Shown piece by piece: positions 29,232-38,425 of a stretch of 64,000 bases of DNA (the first letter of the stretch is position 1; each line of letters begins with the position of its first letter). The stretch is taken from positions 1-64,000 of the forward strand of contig CAWIAN010000012.1 of assembly GCA_963834135.1 (NCBI GenBank), given 5' to 3'. The position numbers and the translations under genes were made by a program. The notes beneath the pieces are model-generated. The model saw only the letters and a program-made list of their open reading frames with translations. It was not told where the DNA came from and ran no database searches. This stretch comes from Bog-257 sp963834135. Lineage in GTDB: Bacteria > Acidobacteriota > Terriglobia > Terriglobales > Acidobacteriaceae.

Positions 29232-30070
29232 TCACAGCTTCAACTCAAGCCGTGCCCGCTCCGCAATCTGCGGCATGTCGGCGACGCGCGCGAGCGCGAT
29301 CTCGCTGTCTTGCAGAGTTGCCAATGCAAAAGCTACTCCCTCATCGTGGGAGTCCAGCACGTCTTCTGTGATGACCGTCAGGTCGCTCATCGCGTGCTCC
29401 GCGTTTGCCAGGCCAGCCTGCATATCGGAATAGCTGAACGCCAGCACCTTGGCAGAATCAACGTTCGTCGCCAACGAGAGCGCATGAAAGAGGTGAATCA
29501 CTCCATTCGGCCGATATCCGCAATCGATCTTCAACGGATCGCCCTTGCGGGTGTAAGGCGCGACTGGAATGTCTTTTCTCATCAACTCCCACACACCGGC
29601 CGTCTCAAACGCGTCGCGCATCGCCTGGTAAACCACGCGCCGTCCGGATTGCACTCGGTGCCCACGGGCGGCGGACTCCAGATAGATCTGCGCCAGCTTG
29701 CCCAGCTCGGCGGCCGGAGACTCGGTCTTGACAGCTAGCATGGGCGCCAGACTCCAGTGCCCCTGAAAACGATTGCTCCATCTGCGCCAGCAGCCATTCC
29801 CTCCGCGATATGGGCCCGCGATAGTTGATGATCTCGGGCATCCGCGACCGCAACAGCCGGCGCAGCTCCTCCTCGTACGACTCCAGCAACTCGATGTCGA
29901 CGTCGGGATCGGCGCAACGCACTCGCCGCCAATCGTGCGTGAAGCGCACATCGGTGAACCCGCCATCACCATCTTCTAACAGCACGACGCCAATGTTGAC
30001 GAACTCTCCTTTGACTATGTCGGGGACATAGCGGATGAGGAAGAATTCGCAGTTCTTGTACTGTAGCCAT
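29232..30070 (-). pseudogene. DUF3037 protein, frameshifted twice
   Basis: Read across two single-base shifts, this gives a typical DUF3037 protein. The conserved opening (QYKNCEFFLIRYVPDIVKGE, then FVNIGVVLLEDG) is out of frame with the only nearby start, ATG 30070, so a shift is needed at about 30064. The body runs to 'FSGALESGA' and then continues in another frame from 'LAVKTESPAAELGKLAQIYL' (shift near 29741) to the stop at 29232. DUF3037 proteins often lie beside HipA-like kinases, as here (167 bases downstream of the kinase gene). Function unknown. It is either decaying or affected by sequence errors. Confidence 0.75.
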
Positions 30071-30237
30071 GAGCTATTTGCCGTGTGCTTTGGACTTAAC
30101 CTATGTCACACCTACGGCGCTTAACCATCCAAGCGATAAATGTGATTGCAGCCGGATGCGACATGATCTCCTCCCATACTCACGCTGCTGCCTTAATTTA
30201 CGCGGCTAATTAACCTCCCGTTCCCTCTGACAAGTAT

Positions 30238-31047
30238 TCAGTTCAACCGTTCGTTCCAATTTGGAAAGGGGTTGCGGGACGAATTCTTAAAATCCAGAAT
30301 CAGCTCCCGCACCCGCGCGCGCCGCGCCAGCAGCCGCTGCAGCAGTCGTTCGAGTTCCTCGCTCGCGCTGCCATACCATTCCGGCGGAATCTCGTCGGCC
30401 AGCGGCCATAGCGAACTCTCCGGAAACCCCTCGATCCGGCTCAGCCACGGCTCGAAGCTCTCCCACGATGTGACACACAGATAAACATCGTTTCGCCCGA
30501 AGACACCGCGCAACGGCGCATCCGGGAACGTCCAGTCGCCCGCATTGAAGCAGTAGCCCTGATCGATGAATGTCGCCGTCAGCTTGCGCTCTCGCGACTT
30601 CTTCCAGAAGGCAGCCTGGCGACCGTTCGCGTTGCAGGTCCACTTGTCGAGAGCCAGCACTCCGGCAAAGTCTCCCAGGTTGCGCACACGCGGGATCATC
30701 GTCTCCGGCAGATAGTCATAGACTTGGCCTTCGAGCGGCGACACCACATAGCGCGAACCGAACGACAAGCCCGGTGTAAACATCGTGCGTCGCCCGCTAA
30801 GCTCCATTCGCAAATCCGGCGTATGCTCCAGCAGCCAGGGATTCACGTCCACGATCGCGGGCACCGGTACAGGCAGACCGATCATTTCTCCCAGGCGCGT
30901 GCCCAGCCAGTCGTTCACCAGCACGCGGGTGTGCTGCGGATTATTCTGAAACTTGACGACGTAATAATGACCGTCGGCGCAGCGCATCAGATGACTCTGA
31001 GCGCCGCCGCGCATCCTGCGTACGTGTTGGACCGCCTGAATGAACAA
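30238..31047 (-). CDS. HipA-like protein kinase
   Basis: 269 residues. It keeps the kinase pattern of the HipA-like (HipA_2) family: Lys32 in 'YYVVKFQNN' of the N-lobe, the segment 'GVLALDKWTCNANGRQAAF' with Asp134 and Asn141 as catalytic-loop candidates, and 'ATFIDQGYCF' with Asp162 as the metal-binding Asp. No HipB-type DNA-binding antitoxin is encoded next to it; its partner is the DUF3037 gene. HipA itself phosphorylates glutamyl-tRNA synthetase and halts growth; the target of this family is not known to me. Located between terminase and portal. Confidence 0.75.
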   Translation of the reverse strand: MFIQAVQHVRRMRGGAQSHLMRCADGHYYVVKFQNNPQHTRVLVNDWLGTRLGEMIGLPVPVPAIVDVNPWLLEHTPDLRMELSGRRTMFTPGLSFGSRYVVSPLEGQVYDYLPETMIPRVRNLGDFAGVLALDKWTCNANGRQAAFWKKSRERKLTATFIDQGYCFNAGDWTFPDAPLRGVFGRNDVYLCVTSWESFEPWLSRIEGFPESSLWPLADEIPPEWYGSASEELERLLQRLLARRARVRELILDFKNSSRNPFPNWNERLN

Positions 31048-31146
31048 AGCAGCAAATGGCGGCTAGCCACTTAGCAACTAGCCAAGTGATGTCCCTGAGC
31101 CGGAGGGTCAGAGGCAACAGGGCGGTACCACGTCGGCAATCCCGCA

Positions 31147-31446
31147 CTAATGCGGATTCTTGCCGGATACTCTGAAATTAGCTTTCGGAGCCATTGGAAA
31201 CCGCCCGCTACGGTCATCGCGGCCGTACATCACGGCCATCACGTCCGCGTCGCCTTGCGCAAAACGCAACGTCATTCGAGGAGTCGTCAGCGGCGGCTTC
31301 CGAAGAACGATGGTATAGCCCAAGCCGTCGCCAATTCGTCGGCATGGATCACAAGTCAGTGTGAGGTCAAGCCGTGATCGCTTCTCGCTTTCGCTCTTCG
31401 CCGTTAGCAACAGCCGTGACTCGAAGCCGATTCTGGCAACAAGCAA
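31147..31446 (-). CDS. Doubtful small ORF between terminase and kinase genes
   Basis: 99 residues at most. The segment 'CDPCRRIGDGLGYTIVLRKP' has a CxxC and could be a short zinc-binding protein. However, no ribosome-binding site is seen, the flanks carry simple repeats (cgctcttcgccgttagc against gcgaaaggcgaagagcg), and the N-terminal 30 residues look non-coding. If real, the gene probably starts inside this frame, near 31370. Confidence 0.3.
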   Translation of the reverse strand: MLVARIGFESRLLLTAKSESEKRSRLDLTLTCDPCRRIGDGLGYTIVLRKPPLTTPRMTLRFAQGDADVMAVMYGRDDRSGRFPMAPKANFRVSGKNPH

Positions 31447-31473
31447 AGGGCGAAAGGCGAAGAGCGAGCTTCC

Positions 31474-33180
31474 TCACGCGGCCCGCGCCATGATGTACTC
31501 CACTTCCTGCACCGACTTGGGAAGCGCGACACGCAGCTCGGCGCGAACCGCCTGCGCGATCGCCATTGCCATCACCGTGTCGTCATGCGTGCCCGGAGCC
31601 GCCGAGCACGATCCATCCGGATAGCGAATGAACGTCCTGCACTCCTCCAATAATCTCGGGCTCATGAACATGTGCGCCCCGTGCGCCAGAATCGCGCTAA
31701 AGTGTTCCAGCATGCGCGGTCGCGTCACCACATTCGTCAGCCATCCGAGCTGCCCATCACTCTTATAAATATTGGTGTAAGCCTGGCCCATCGTGAGATG
31801 CGCCAGCACCGCGTGACCGTGGTTGTTACGCTCCACCGCGACTAGCGCATCGTTGTAGCGGTGAGCCAGCACGGTCACCCTGGCCGCCAGTTCCTGTGGG
31901 GGAAAGTGCCCATGCAACTCCGCGCACTGCACGCCTCCGCTGACTTCGATCACCTGCGCGCAGGAATAATCCCCCTCGCTGCCGCCGCCAGCGGGGTCGA
32001 CGCCGACAATGTATCGCTTCGGCGGCGCGCCGTTCACGGCCGCCACCGGCGGGAAGAACGTCAACAGCCGTCCGTGATCGGCTTCTTCCACCGGCAAAGG
32101 CTGGTGCAGTCGCTTGTCGACAATCTCCACATCAAATACGCAATCACCAGAAGCCAGGAAGCAGCTCTCCGCATCCTCGGCATACTCCTCTCGCGCGCGA
32201 TTGCGGAAGTTGGCATGCACTTCACGGCGAAAAGCGATCTGTCCGGCGTCGAGCCCCTGCTTCTGCATCAGCTCGATCTCTTCGTCGGTGAACTGCACAA
32301 TCTTCACCGGCCGCCGATAACTCGGGTCCCACCACCAGGGATAGAAGTGGCGGGCGTAGCCGGTTTGCGGCGCACGCTGCCATTCGTCGTAAAACTTGCC
32401 GCCCGCGCCATTCGGCGTCGACTCCAGAAAAATCTCGCCATCCGGTGGAACCGCGGCGCGCAGCGACGCCAGCGTCTCCGCCACGTCGCGCGGCCAGCGG
32501 GCGACCTCCGAACAGTGCAAATTGTGGATGGTCAGCCCGCGGCCGGCGTTGGGGTCCGCCGCTGTTTCCACCCGGTACTCACTGTCGAGCACCGGAAAAA
32601 CAATTTGGCGGACGTTGGCGCGCGAGGTCACGAGAGCGCTCTCGCGCAACTCGCTTGGCAGGTTCTCCAACATTCGATGCACGATGCGGAAAATCTCTTC
32701 CGCCGAGCGCTGGTCGTGTGCGACCTGGACGCTTAACGTGCCCTCGCGCGTAATGGTGTTAATGAAAAAGCGGCCCGCAACGTACGTCGTCACACCGAGC
32801 TGGCGGGCCTTGAGCACGATGTTGCGCTTGCTGCTGGTGCACTCCAGGTCCTTCTGCGCGCGGTTCAGGCTGAAGTTTTGCAACTCACCGCTCTTCGTGC
32901 GGATCCTGAGCAGTTGATACATCAGGTATTCGCGCCAGCAATGCGCTTCGGGCGAATCTTTGTCCGGACCCAGCCGTCGATTGTCATTCGCCTTTTCGTC
33001 GAGGCGTTCACCGCACCATTTCAACCACTCTTTGCTGAACTCCGCGCTGCCTTCCGGCGGCTCGGGAGAAGTTTCGACATGATCCGACGGTTGAGTTTCG
33101 GATTTCAATCCATTCTTGACGTAGCAGTTCTGCTCGAGTTTGACATCTCGGCGTATCTTCTTTTGCTTCTTCGTGGCCAT
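31474..33180 (-). CDS. Phage terminase large subunit
   Basis: 568 residues. The ATPase part has the adenine and Walker A-like motif KARQLGVTT (residues 124-132) and a Walker B strand ending 'GEIFLESTPNG'. The RNase H-like nuclease part has 'YIVGVDPAGGG' (first catalytic Asp) and 'GTHDDTVMAMAIA' near the C-terminus (last Asp). It packages DNA into proheads. The first 90 residues are a charged, low-complexity extension not usual for terminases. No small-subunit gene is obvious nearby. Fifty bases separate it from the spike gene. Confidence 0.88.
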   Translation of the reverse strand: MATKKQKKIRRDVKLEQNCYVKNGLKSETQPSDHVETSPEPPEGSAEFSKEWLKWCGERLDEKANDNRRLGPDKDSPEAHCWREYLMYQLLRIRTKSGELQNFSLNRAQKDLECTSSKRNIVLKARQLGVTTYVAGRFFINTITREGTLSVQVAHDQRSAEEIFRIVHRMLENLPSELRESALVTSRANVRQIVFPVLDSEYRVETAADPNAGRGLTIHNLHCSEVARWPRDVAETLASLRAAVPPDGEIFLESTPNGAGGKFYDEWQRAPQTGYARHFYPWWWDPSYRRPVKIVQFTDEEIELMQKQGLDAGQIAFRREVHANFRNRAREEYAEDAESCFLASGDCVFDVEIVDKRLHQPLPVEEADHGRLLTFFPPVAAVNGAPPKRYIVGVDPAGGGSEGDYSCAQVIEVSGGVQCAELHGHFPPQELAARVTVLAHRYNDALVAVERNNHGHAVLAHLTMGQAYTNIYKSDGQLGWLTNVVTRPRMLEHFSAILAHGAHMFMSPRLLEECRTFIRYPDGSCSAAPGTHDDTVMAMAIAQAVRAELRVALPKSVQEVEYIMARAA

Positions 33181-33230
33181 AGGAATCCATCATCACTAAA
33201 AGTCTTCAGTCTTACGTTGTCGGAGATAAC

Positions 33231-36200
33231 CTATTGGATGGTTTGGCAATAGAACGTCGAGCCCTTCACCCAGTCGGTGTTGGGCATGTTGAAGGTGAGC
33301 TTTACCGTCGAAGCGTTCGCCAGATTCTCCGCGCCGGAGTTGTTATTGCTCGGGCCGGCCAGAATCGTTGTGCCTCCGATGATCGGACTCGCGTTGATGA
33401 TCTCCGACGACAGCGACGATACGGTATAGATTTCTATGTCGCTGGTGAAGTTCTGCGAGCCGCTGGTCAGCGAGCCGTAGGCGACCGTCGTTCCGCCCAG
33501 CGTCCACTTGTACGTCACCGCCGTGCTGGTAGTGGAGTGCGTCCAGCGAGCCGAACACTTCAGCCCTTGGCCGGCGGCAAACGTTCCGGCCGGAAGGCTC
33601 GCGGTGTAGATCGTCTGATCGCCACTGTTGCCCGTGAGCTGCGCAGTGTTGCCCTGCATCGACCCTGCCACAATGTGAGACCCCTGCGCAGGGATCACCG
33701 GCTTGTTCGACAGGTCGTTATAACTTCCCGAAGCAGCAACCGTCGCCAGTGGGCTTCCATTCAGCCTGAAGCTGGTGGTATCGACATTCTGCGCATAAAC
33801 ATTGGACCAACGACAGCTCACCGAGCCGTCTTTCTGACAGACCGTCAACGGATTGCCGAGATTCTTCTCCGTGGTATCACCTGAGTTCCACGCCGGAACC
33901 AGGTCCCACCTTGTGGTGTCATAGCCGTTATTCGGTCCGAGGAATCGATAACCCCAGCGCGCCATCACCTCTGGCGATTGCCCGAACATCGCGCGATTGT
34001 GGCCGGCAATCTGAATGCCGCCTGCAACGATGCTGCTGTTGTCGCCATTACCGGCATCTCCCAGCAACGTCGCACTGGAAGAAGTCACGCCGAGGATCTC
34101 GGTAGGCGTACCGCTGGGGTTTCCCTGCATGAACGTGTTGCCTTGGAACGTAAACGCCTGGTTGCCGAAGACCATGCCGTTGCTCAGATAGAAGACCGGC
34201 TGCTTGGTTGTGGTTGCTGCATTGGCGATCACCTGGCCGCGAACCGTATCGTTCACGACGTTGGTGTAGCCGTTGAGATAGAGGTTCTCTTGCTCATACT
34301 GAATCGTGCCCGGCCCGGTACTCTTGACCATGTCGTGTTGCGTAGTGCCGAAGGCATAACCGCCGTCGACTTTGATCGAGGCCAGCACAGTTGGATCGGT
34401 AGTGCTGGCGAGAATCACTGGATCCTGCACCTGCGGATTACAGATTGAACTCTCCGCCTCGGCCTTAAGCCCGTGAATCGTGAGCGTGCCCGCCGCGTTG
34501 AAGTTCGCCGAGATCAGCGCGGTTTGATTGCAATCGCCGCTGATGCCGTTCAGGACCGCGACTCCCGACAGATTGGTGAATGCCACACCCGCGCCGCTCA
34601 CCGCGCGATTGCTGGTGATATTGGTAAGCGATGATTGCGTCGCCGCATACCCAATGTTCTCGAAGTTATGGTTGTAGCAGGCAGAGAATTCCACATCATG
34701 AACGCTGGCTACTTCGCCCATGTTCTCGATCTTCAGGCAATCTCCGGCGGTCTGATTCGCGCCATTCCCGATGATCCGTAGGTTGCCGATCTCGCCCCAG
34801 TGCCACCACTGCGGCGTCGCCGTCCCGCTGCCGACTGTCGACGTCGCGATCAGGTCAGCGTTCAGACCGTTTACCGGCTGCAGAATCGTTCCATGATTGG
34901 TCGACGCCCCCGACCCGAGCAGGCGCCCGCCCGGCAGCGCGATGATGCCCGCGCTCACATTGTTGTTTCCATTGTTGTAGGTCACAACGCTGTTGATGTT
35001 GTAGGTAGTGGGCGCCAGCTTGAGGGTGACCGAGTCGTACAGGATGAATCCGGGCCCGGTATAGGGCGAAGTGCGATCGTCGATTACCGTACCCAACACG
35101 CTCCCATTGTTGTAGGCGGCATTGATCGCGCCCTGAATACCCGCATAATGACTGACCAGGAACGTTACGCCCGGAATGTTCTGATACGTGAGCGTTGTGG
35201 CACTCATGGTGTTGGGCGTTACGTTACCAAGAGGCGGAGGCGCTCCCGGCGCGAATCCGCTGCATGCGCCCCATGTCATCGGCGCTGTTCCGCCCCCTGA
35301 CGATGTCAGACATTGTCCGGCGCTGCCCGGAGTGGCCGGCCACGTCATCTGGTAAGGCGAAAACGTCGCGACAGGCGCTGACACCGTGATTGCATTTAAT
35401 GGGCTCGACGATGAGAACCATTCCAGTCCCAGGCCGTTGACGCCTCCGACCGCGCTTCCGCCGACGCTCCACTGATACCCTGATGCGCTCGGAACGTTGT
35501 ATGCCACAGTGTCAGATGTGCCGAAGATCTCAGAGCTGCCGACGCCTGTGTCTCCGCTGGCGGCGTTCTGATATCGTTCGTTCTTAACCGTGATGTGCGA
35601 GCCGCTGCTGGCGATGCCGCGCTGATACGGCGTGCCGCGGAGATCCACAGCCTCTACGCCATCAATCAGCACCATACTGGATGCGCTGTCGATTTGCGCG
35701 ATGTACGGTGCGGAGCTGCCGGCGACGCCGCCGTTGGACGACACCAGCTTGTTCACGATGATCTGCGAGCTTCCCGTCAGCCCCAGGCACGGGTTGTAAG
35801 GCTGGATGCAATTGAGGTCGTCGACCTCGACCATGCTCGACGACTCCAGCTCGACACCGCCGAGGTCCGGTTGTGGCTGGTTTGGAGCGTTGTAGGCCCC
35901 ACCCCACCACTGGGTATCGCGAATCGAGCTGTTCTGCGCGTACTTGAAGTGCACGCCATGCGCGGGGTTGCTGGGAATGTCCGACTGGTGCGGCTTTGCG
36001 CCCAACAGCGAATTCTCATTGGCCGCGTGAGCCGGCGTGCCCTCGACCAAGATGTCGTCCCAATCGCCCGGATGATTGCCGAAATTGGATTCCGAAATGT
36101 TCGGCGAGTTAATGTTCTCGAAGGTCGCAAAGAACTCAGGGATCGACGGCAGATACACATTGGCGTTGCCGACATTGATCCAGGTGACTCCACCGTCGCG

Positions 36201-37736
36201 CGTCACGCAGCCGATCGATTGACAGAACTGTGTGGGCCTCGTGCCCGCCGTCGTGCCGACCGCCTGCGTGTAATAGGCGTATCCTGCCGGATTGTTCGAC
36301 GTGGGCAGGATCATCTTCGGCTCGATGTAAGTGTGCGACGCCAGCCAGTCACCGCCCTGGTTGCCGTCAAAGTGCATGCCGTAACATCCGTTGCGATATG
36401 CCGTCGGGCCATCCAGAACATTCCCGCCAGACACAACGTGCCAGCCGTCGCCGGCATTGCCGTTCGACTGCGACATGCCGGAGATGTGGCTGTCAGCGCC
36501 CCACACCACGCCGTCACCGGCACTTCCGTCGGAGACCGTGTTGTACATGTCGTTCTGTGCGGCGAGCGCCAGAATATTCGCACCCGTGAAGTTGCTGACA
36601 TGCACGCCGGAGATCTTCATGGTGTAGACCGCGGGTGCGAAGATGCCGAAGGTCCCGGTGTTCGCACCGTTGAGGGCGCAGTTCAGAACGGTGGTGCCGT
36701 CGGCTGTGTGATAGTTGCCGTTGTTCGCCAGCGGATCGGCAAAATTCGCGATCAGGGGTGCGGCCGTTCCCGACGTGATGGTCGTCGTGGACGCTTGGAA
36801 TGTCGACGACGCCGGACACTCGATGACCACATTCGGCGCAGTTACGCTGATTCCCGGATTGCCGCTCAAAACCCACGTGCCCGATCCGAACAGGATCGTC
36901 ACCGCTTTGTTGGCGGTGATGGTGGCACTGCAAGTCTGATTCGGCGTGAAGCCGCGAGCATCGACTGTCCCACCTTGTGGGGGTAACGCACCGATCGCGG
37001 CGTTGATCTGCGCGCAAGGGTCGGTCTGCGGAAAGTGCGATGGATTGGGAATACCGTTTGTTGTTTGCACCGTCAAGGTGGTGAAGTTGCCGGTATTCGG
37101 CGTGACATTGCCGATGGGCGGAGGCGCGGACAGATTTCCTCCTCCACCCCCTCCCTGGTTGCCATCGACATACGCTTTGTTCGCCGCGTCGTTTGGGTTC
37201 TGCGGCGCCGGGACTGATGGCGAGTTGGCAAAAGTCTTTACACCGCTCACCGGTTGATCGCCTGCCAGGCCAAGATAGTGGGAGTCGGCGTAGTCCCGAG
37301 TCAGCAACTGAGCAGCCTGATTGGCCGGAACCAGCTTGCTGCGAATGGCGCCGATGGTCGTGGTCGGCGTGTTCGGTACCGTCCAGATCTCGTTACTGGT
37401 CGATCCGTCGGAAAGCTTGTACGTGACTTTGTAATACGATCCGGAGGGCGTCGCGCCGCTATCGGGGGCGAGGCCTGCGCTGAATTGACCTTGCGGTCCC
37501 AGTGGCACTGCCAATGAGCCTGCGGCAACCGGCTGACCGGCCGCGGTGGTGAAGGCCGACCACAGAATGACTACCGTCCCCTGCGCGGGAGTTCCATCGG
37601 CGCGGTATACCGTGTCCACAATCTGACACAATGTGGGACCCTGCAAGGCTGCGGCGCTGCGAGGCAGCAGAATGGTGAACGCTAGAGATATCAGGACAGA
37701 AAAAAACCGCCCTGTCAGGCGGTGAGTGCTGGGCAT
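33231..37736 (-). CDS. Exported beta-helix spike protein with phage tail-fibre motifs
   Basis: 1,501 residues from ATG 37736 (AGAGAGG eight bases upstream). The N-terminus is a Sec signal peptide: HRLTGR, then FFSVLISLAFTILL, then a small-residue cleavage region (RSAAALQ). Next come an Ig-like domain (about 30-130) and a fibre-type stretch ending 'NDAANKAYVDG'. Then follow two right-handed beta-helix (pectate-lyase superfamily) regions, each introduced by the same linker, 'APPPIGNVTPNT' and 'APPPLGNVTPNT'. The C-terminal part has 'SGSYNDLSNKPVIPAQ', a motif common in phage tail fibres, and a closing beta sandwich. Phage fibres are normally not exported, so a signal peptide here is odd. It probably binds or degrades a polysaccharide. 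Confidence 0.75.
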   Translation of the reverse strand: MPSTHRLTGRFFSVLISLAFTILLPRSAAALQGPTLCQIVDTVYRADGTPAQGTVVILWSAFTTAAGQPVAAGSLAVPLGPQGQFSAGLAPDSGATPSGSYYKVTYKLSDGSTSNEIWTVPNTPTTTIGAIRSKLVPANQAAQLLTRDYADSHYLGLAGDQPVSGVKTFANSPSVPAPQNPNDAANKAYVDGNQGGGGGGNLSAPPPIGNVTPNTGNFTTLTVQTTNGIPNPSHFPQTDPCAQINAAIGALPPQGGTVDARGFTPNQTCSATITANKAVTILFGSGTWVLSGNPGISVTAPNVVIECPASSTFQASTTTITSGTAAPLIANFADPLANNGNYHTADGTTVLNCALNGANTGTFGIFAPAVYTMKISGVHVSNFTGANILALAAQNDMYNTVSDGSAGDGVVWGADSHISGMSQSNGNAGDGWHVVSGGNVLDGPTAYRNGCYGMHFDGNQGGDWLASHTYIEPKMILPTSNNPAGYAYYTQAVGTTAGTRPTQFCQSIGCVTRDGGVTWINVGNANVYLPSIPEFFATFENINSPNISESNFGNHPGDWDDILVEGTPAHAANENSLLGAKPHQSDIPSNPAHGVHFKYAQNSSIRDTQWWGGAYNAPNQPQPDLGGVELESSSMVEVDDLNCIQPYNPCLGLTGSSQIIVNKLVSSNGGVAGSSAPYIAQIDSASSMVLIDGVEAVDLRGTPYQRGIASSGSHITVKNERYQNAASGDTGVGSSEIFGTSDTVAYNVPSASGYQWSVGGSAVGGVNGLGLEWFSSSSPLNAITVSAPVATFSPYQMTWPATPGSAGQCLTSSGGGTAPMTWGACSGFAPGAPPPLGNVTPNTMSATTLTYQNIPGVTFLVSHYAGIQGAINAAYNNGSVLGTVIDDRTSPYTGPGFILYDSVTLKLAPTTYNINSVVTYNNGNNNVSAGIIALPGGRLLGSGASTNHGTILQPVNGLNADLIATSTVGSGTATPQWWHWGEIGNLRIIGNGANQTAGDCLKIENMGEVASVHDVEFSACYNHNFENIGYAATQSSLTNITSNRAVSGAGVAFTNLSGVAVLNGISGDCNQTALISANFNAAGTLTIHGLKAEAESSICNPQVQDPVILASTTDPTVLASIKVDGGYAFGTTQHDMVKSTGPGTIQYEQENLYLNGYTNVVNDTVRGQVIANAATTTKQPVFYLSNGMVFGNQAFTFQGNTFMQGNPSGTPTEILGVTSSSATLLGDAGNGDNSSIVAGGIQIAGHNRAMFGQSPEVMARWGYRFLGPNNGYDTTRWDLVPAWNSGDTTEKNLGNPLTVCQKDGSVSCRWSNVYAQNVDTTSFRLNGSPLATVAASGSYNDLSNKPVIPAQGSHIVAGSMQGNTAQLTGNSGDQTIYTASLPAGTFAAGQGLKCSARWTHSTTSTAVTYKWTLGGTTVAYGSLTSGSQNFTSDIEIYTVSSLSSEIINASPIIGGTTILAGPSNNNSGAENLANASTVKLTFNMPNTDWVKGSTFYCQTIQ
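37700..37723 (-). terminator. Terminator-like hairpin inside the spike signal-peptide codons
   Basis: ACCGCC, loop TGACAG, GGCGGT on the minus strand, followed by six T. It covers codons 5-12 of the spike gene (HRLTGRFF). The T-run encodes the first Phe residues of the hydrophobic core. It has the form of an intrinsic terminator or attenuator although it lies in coding sequence. Confidence 0.6.
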
Positions 37737-37860
37737 GGCAAATGCCTCTCTTACGATATGGAATGTATGTCCCACAAAGTGGGAGTCAATGACAACGTGA
37801 TGGCCGGAGGAACACATGGCGGCTCCGCCCAAACCAGACTTGCGCTTTTAACCAGGCTGA

Positions 37861-38355
37861 CTATTCCGCTCGGCCGCTTCCGTTGCCGGTGCGGGCAGTC
37901 CGCGTCTGCTCCCCCGGGTGATGCCGGCGGATGTACTCTTCCACGCTCTCGACATAGATGTCGGCGAAATCGACGACGTTGCGGCGCGACTGGATCATCT
38001 CGATCGCATCTTCCAGGCTGAAGCCGAGCGCACGCAGCAACGCCAGCGTCATCATGGGGGCGCGATGGACCCCGGCGGCGCAATGAATGAACACCCGCGA
38101 CTCGGCGTCGTCTAATGCCTCGAGAGCAAAATCGACGCCGCGCCGAAAGAGTTCCGCCGGCTTCAGTTGAAAGTCGTCGTCCGTGGGGTTCCACAACACT
38201 TTGACGCCATACGGTTCAGCCAGTTGGGTGTCGTCGAACTCGATCTGCATGTCGATGACGTGGGTAACCCCGGCGCGCACCACTTCAATCATTTTCTCGT
38301 CGGTCCAGATGCCGCCGCCAACCGCAATGCGATTGGTCACCCAGGTCATATCCAT
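37861..38355 (-). CDS. Dual-specificity protein phosphatase
   Basis: 164 residues from ATG 38355, with AGGAGA nine bases upstream. The CX5R active-site loop is HCAAGVHRAP (Cys92, Arg98), and 'WNPTDDDFQL' supplies the general-acid Asp loop. Overall length and 'THVIDMQIEF' strand match small bacterial dual-specificity phosphatases. Cytoplasmic; the last 20 residues are a disordered tail. It sits between the phage spike and a Lys/Arg-rich gene, on the same strand as the HipA-like kinase six kilobases downstream. Confidence 0.88.
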   Translation of the reverse strand: MDMTWVTNRIAVGGGIWTDEKMIEVVRAGVTHVIDMQIEFDDTQLAEPYGVKVLWNPTDDDFQLKPAELFRRGVDFALEALDDAESRVFIHCAAGVHRAPMMTLALLRALGFSLEDAIEMIQSRRNVVDFADIYVESVEEYIRRHHPGEQTRTARTGNGSGRAE

Positions 38356-38425
38356 GCAGTACTTTCTCCTAGCTCTACCTTCGTGCTATGCACCGGAAGG
38401 CCAAATTTTCATTCTACAGTGGCGA

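Noticed and set aside
30064..30070. Non-ATG start that would make DUF3037 intact at its 5' end
   Set aside because: In the conserved frame no ATG, GTG or TTG lies between the preceding stop and the conserved LQYKNCEF, so a frameshift is still needed.
35595..36986. 463-residue open frame on the plus strand opposite the spike gene
   Set aside because: Antisense to the spike frame, Arg/Val/His-rich, no start site or domain.
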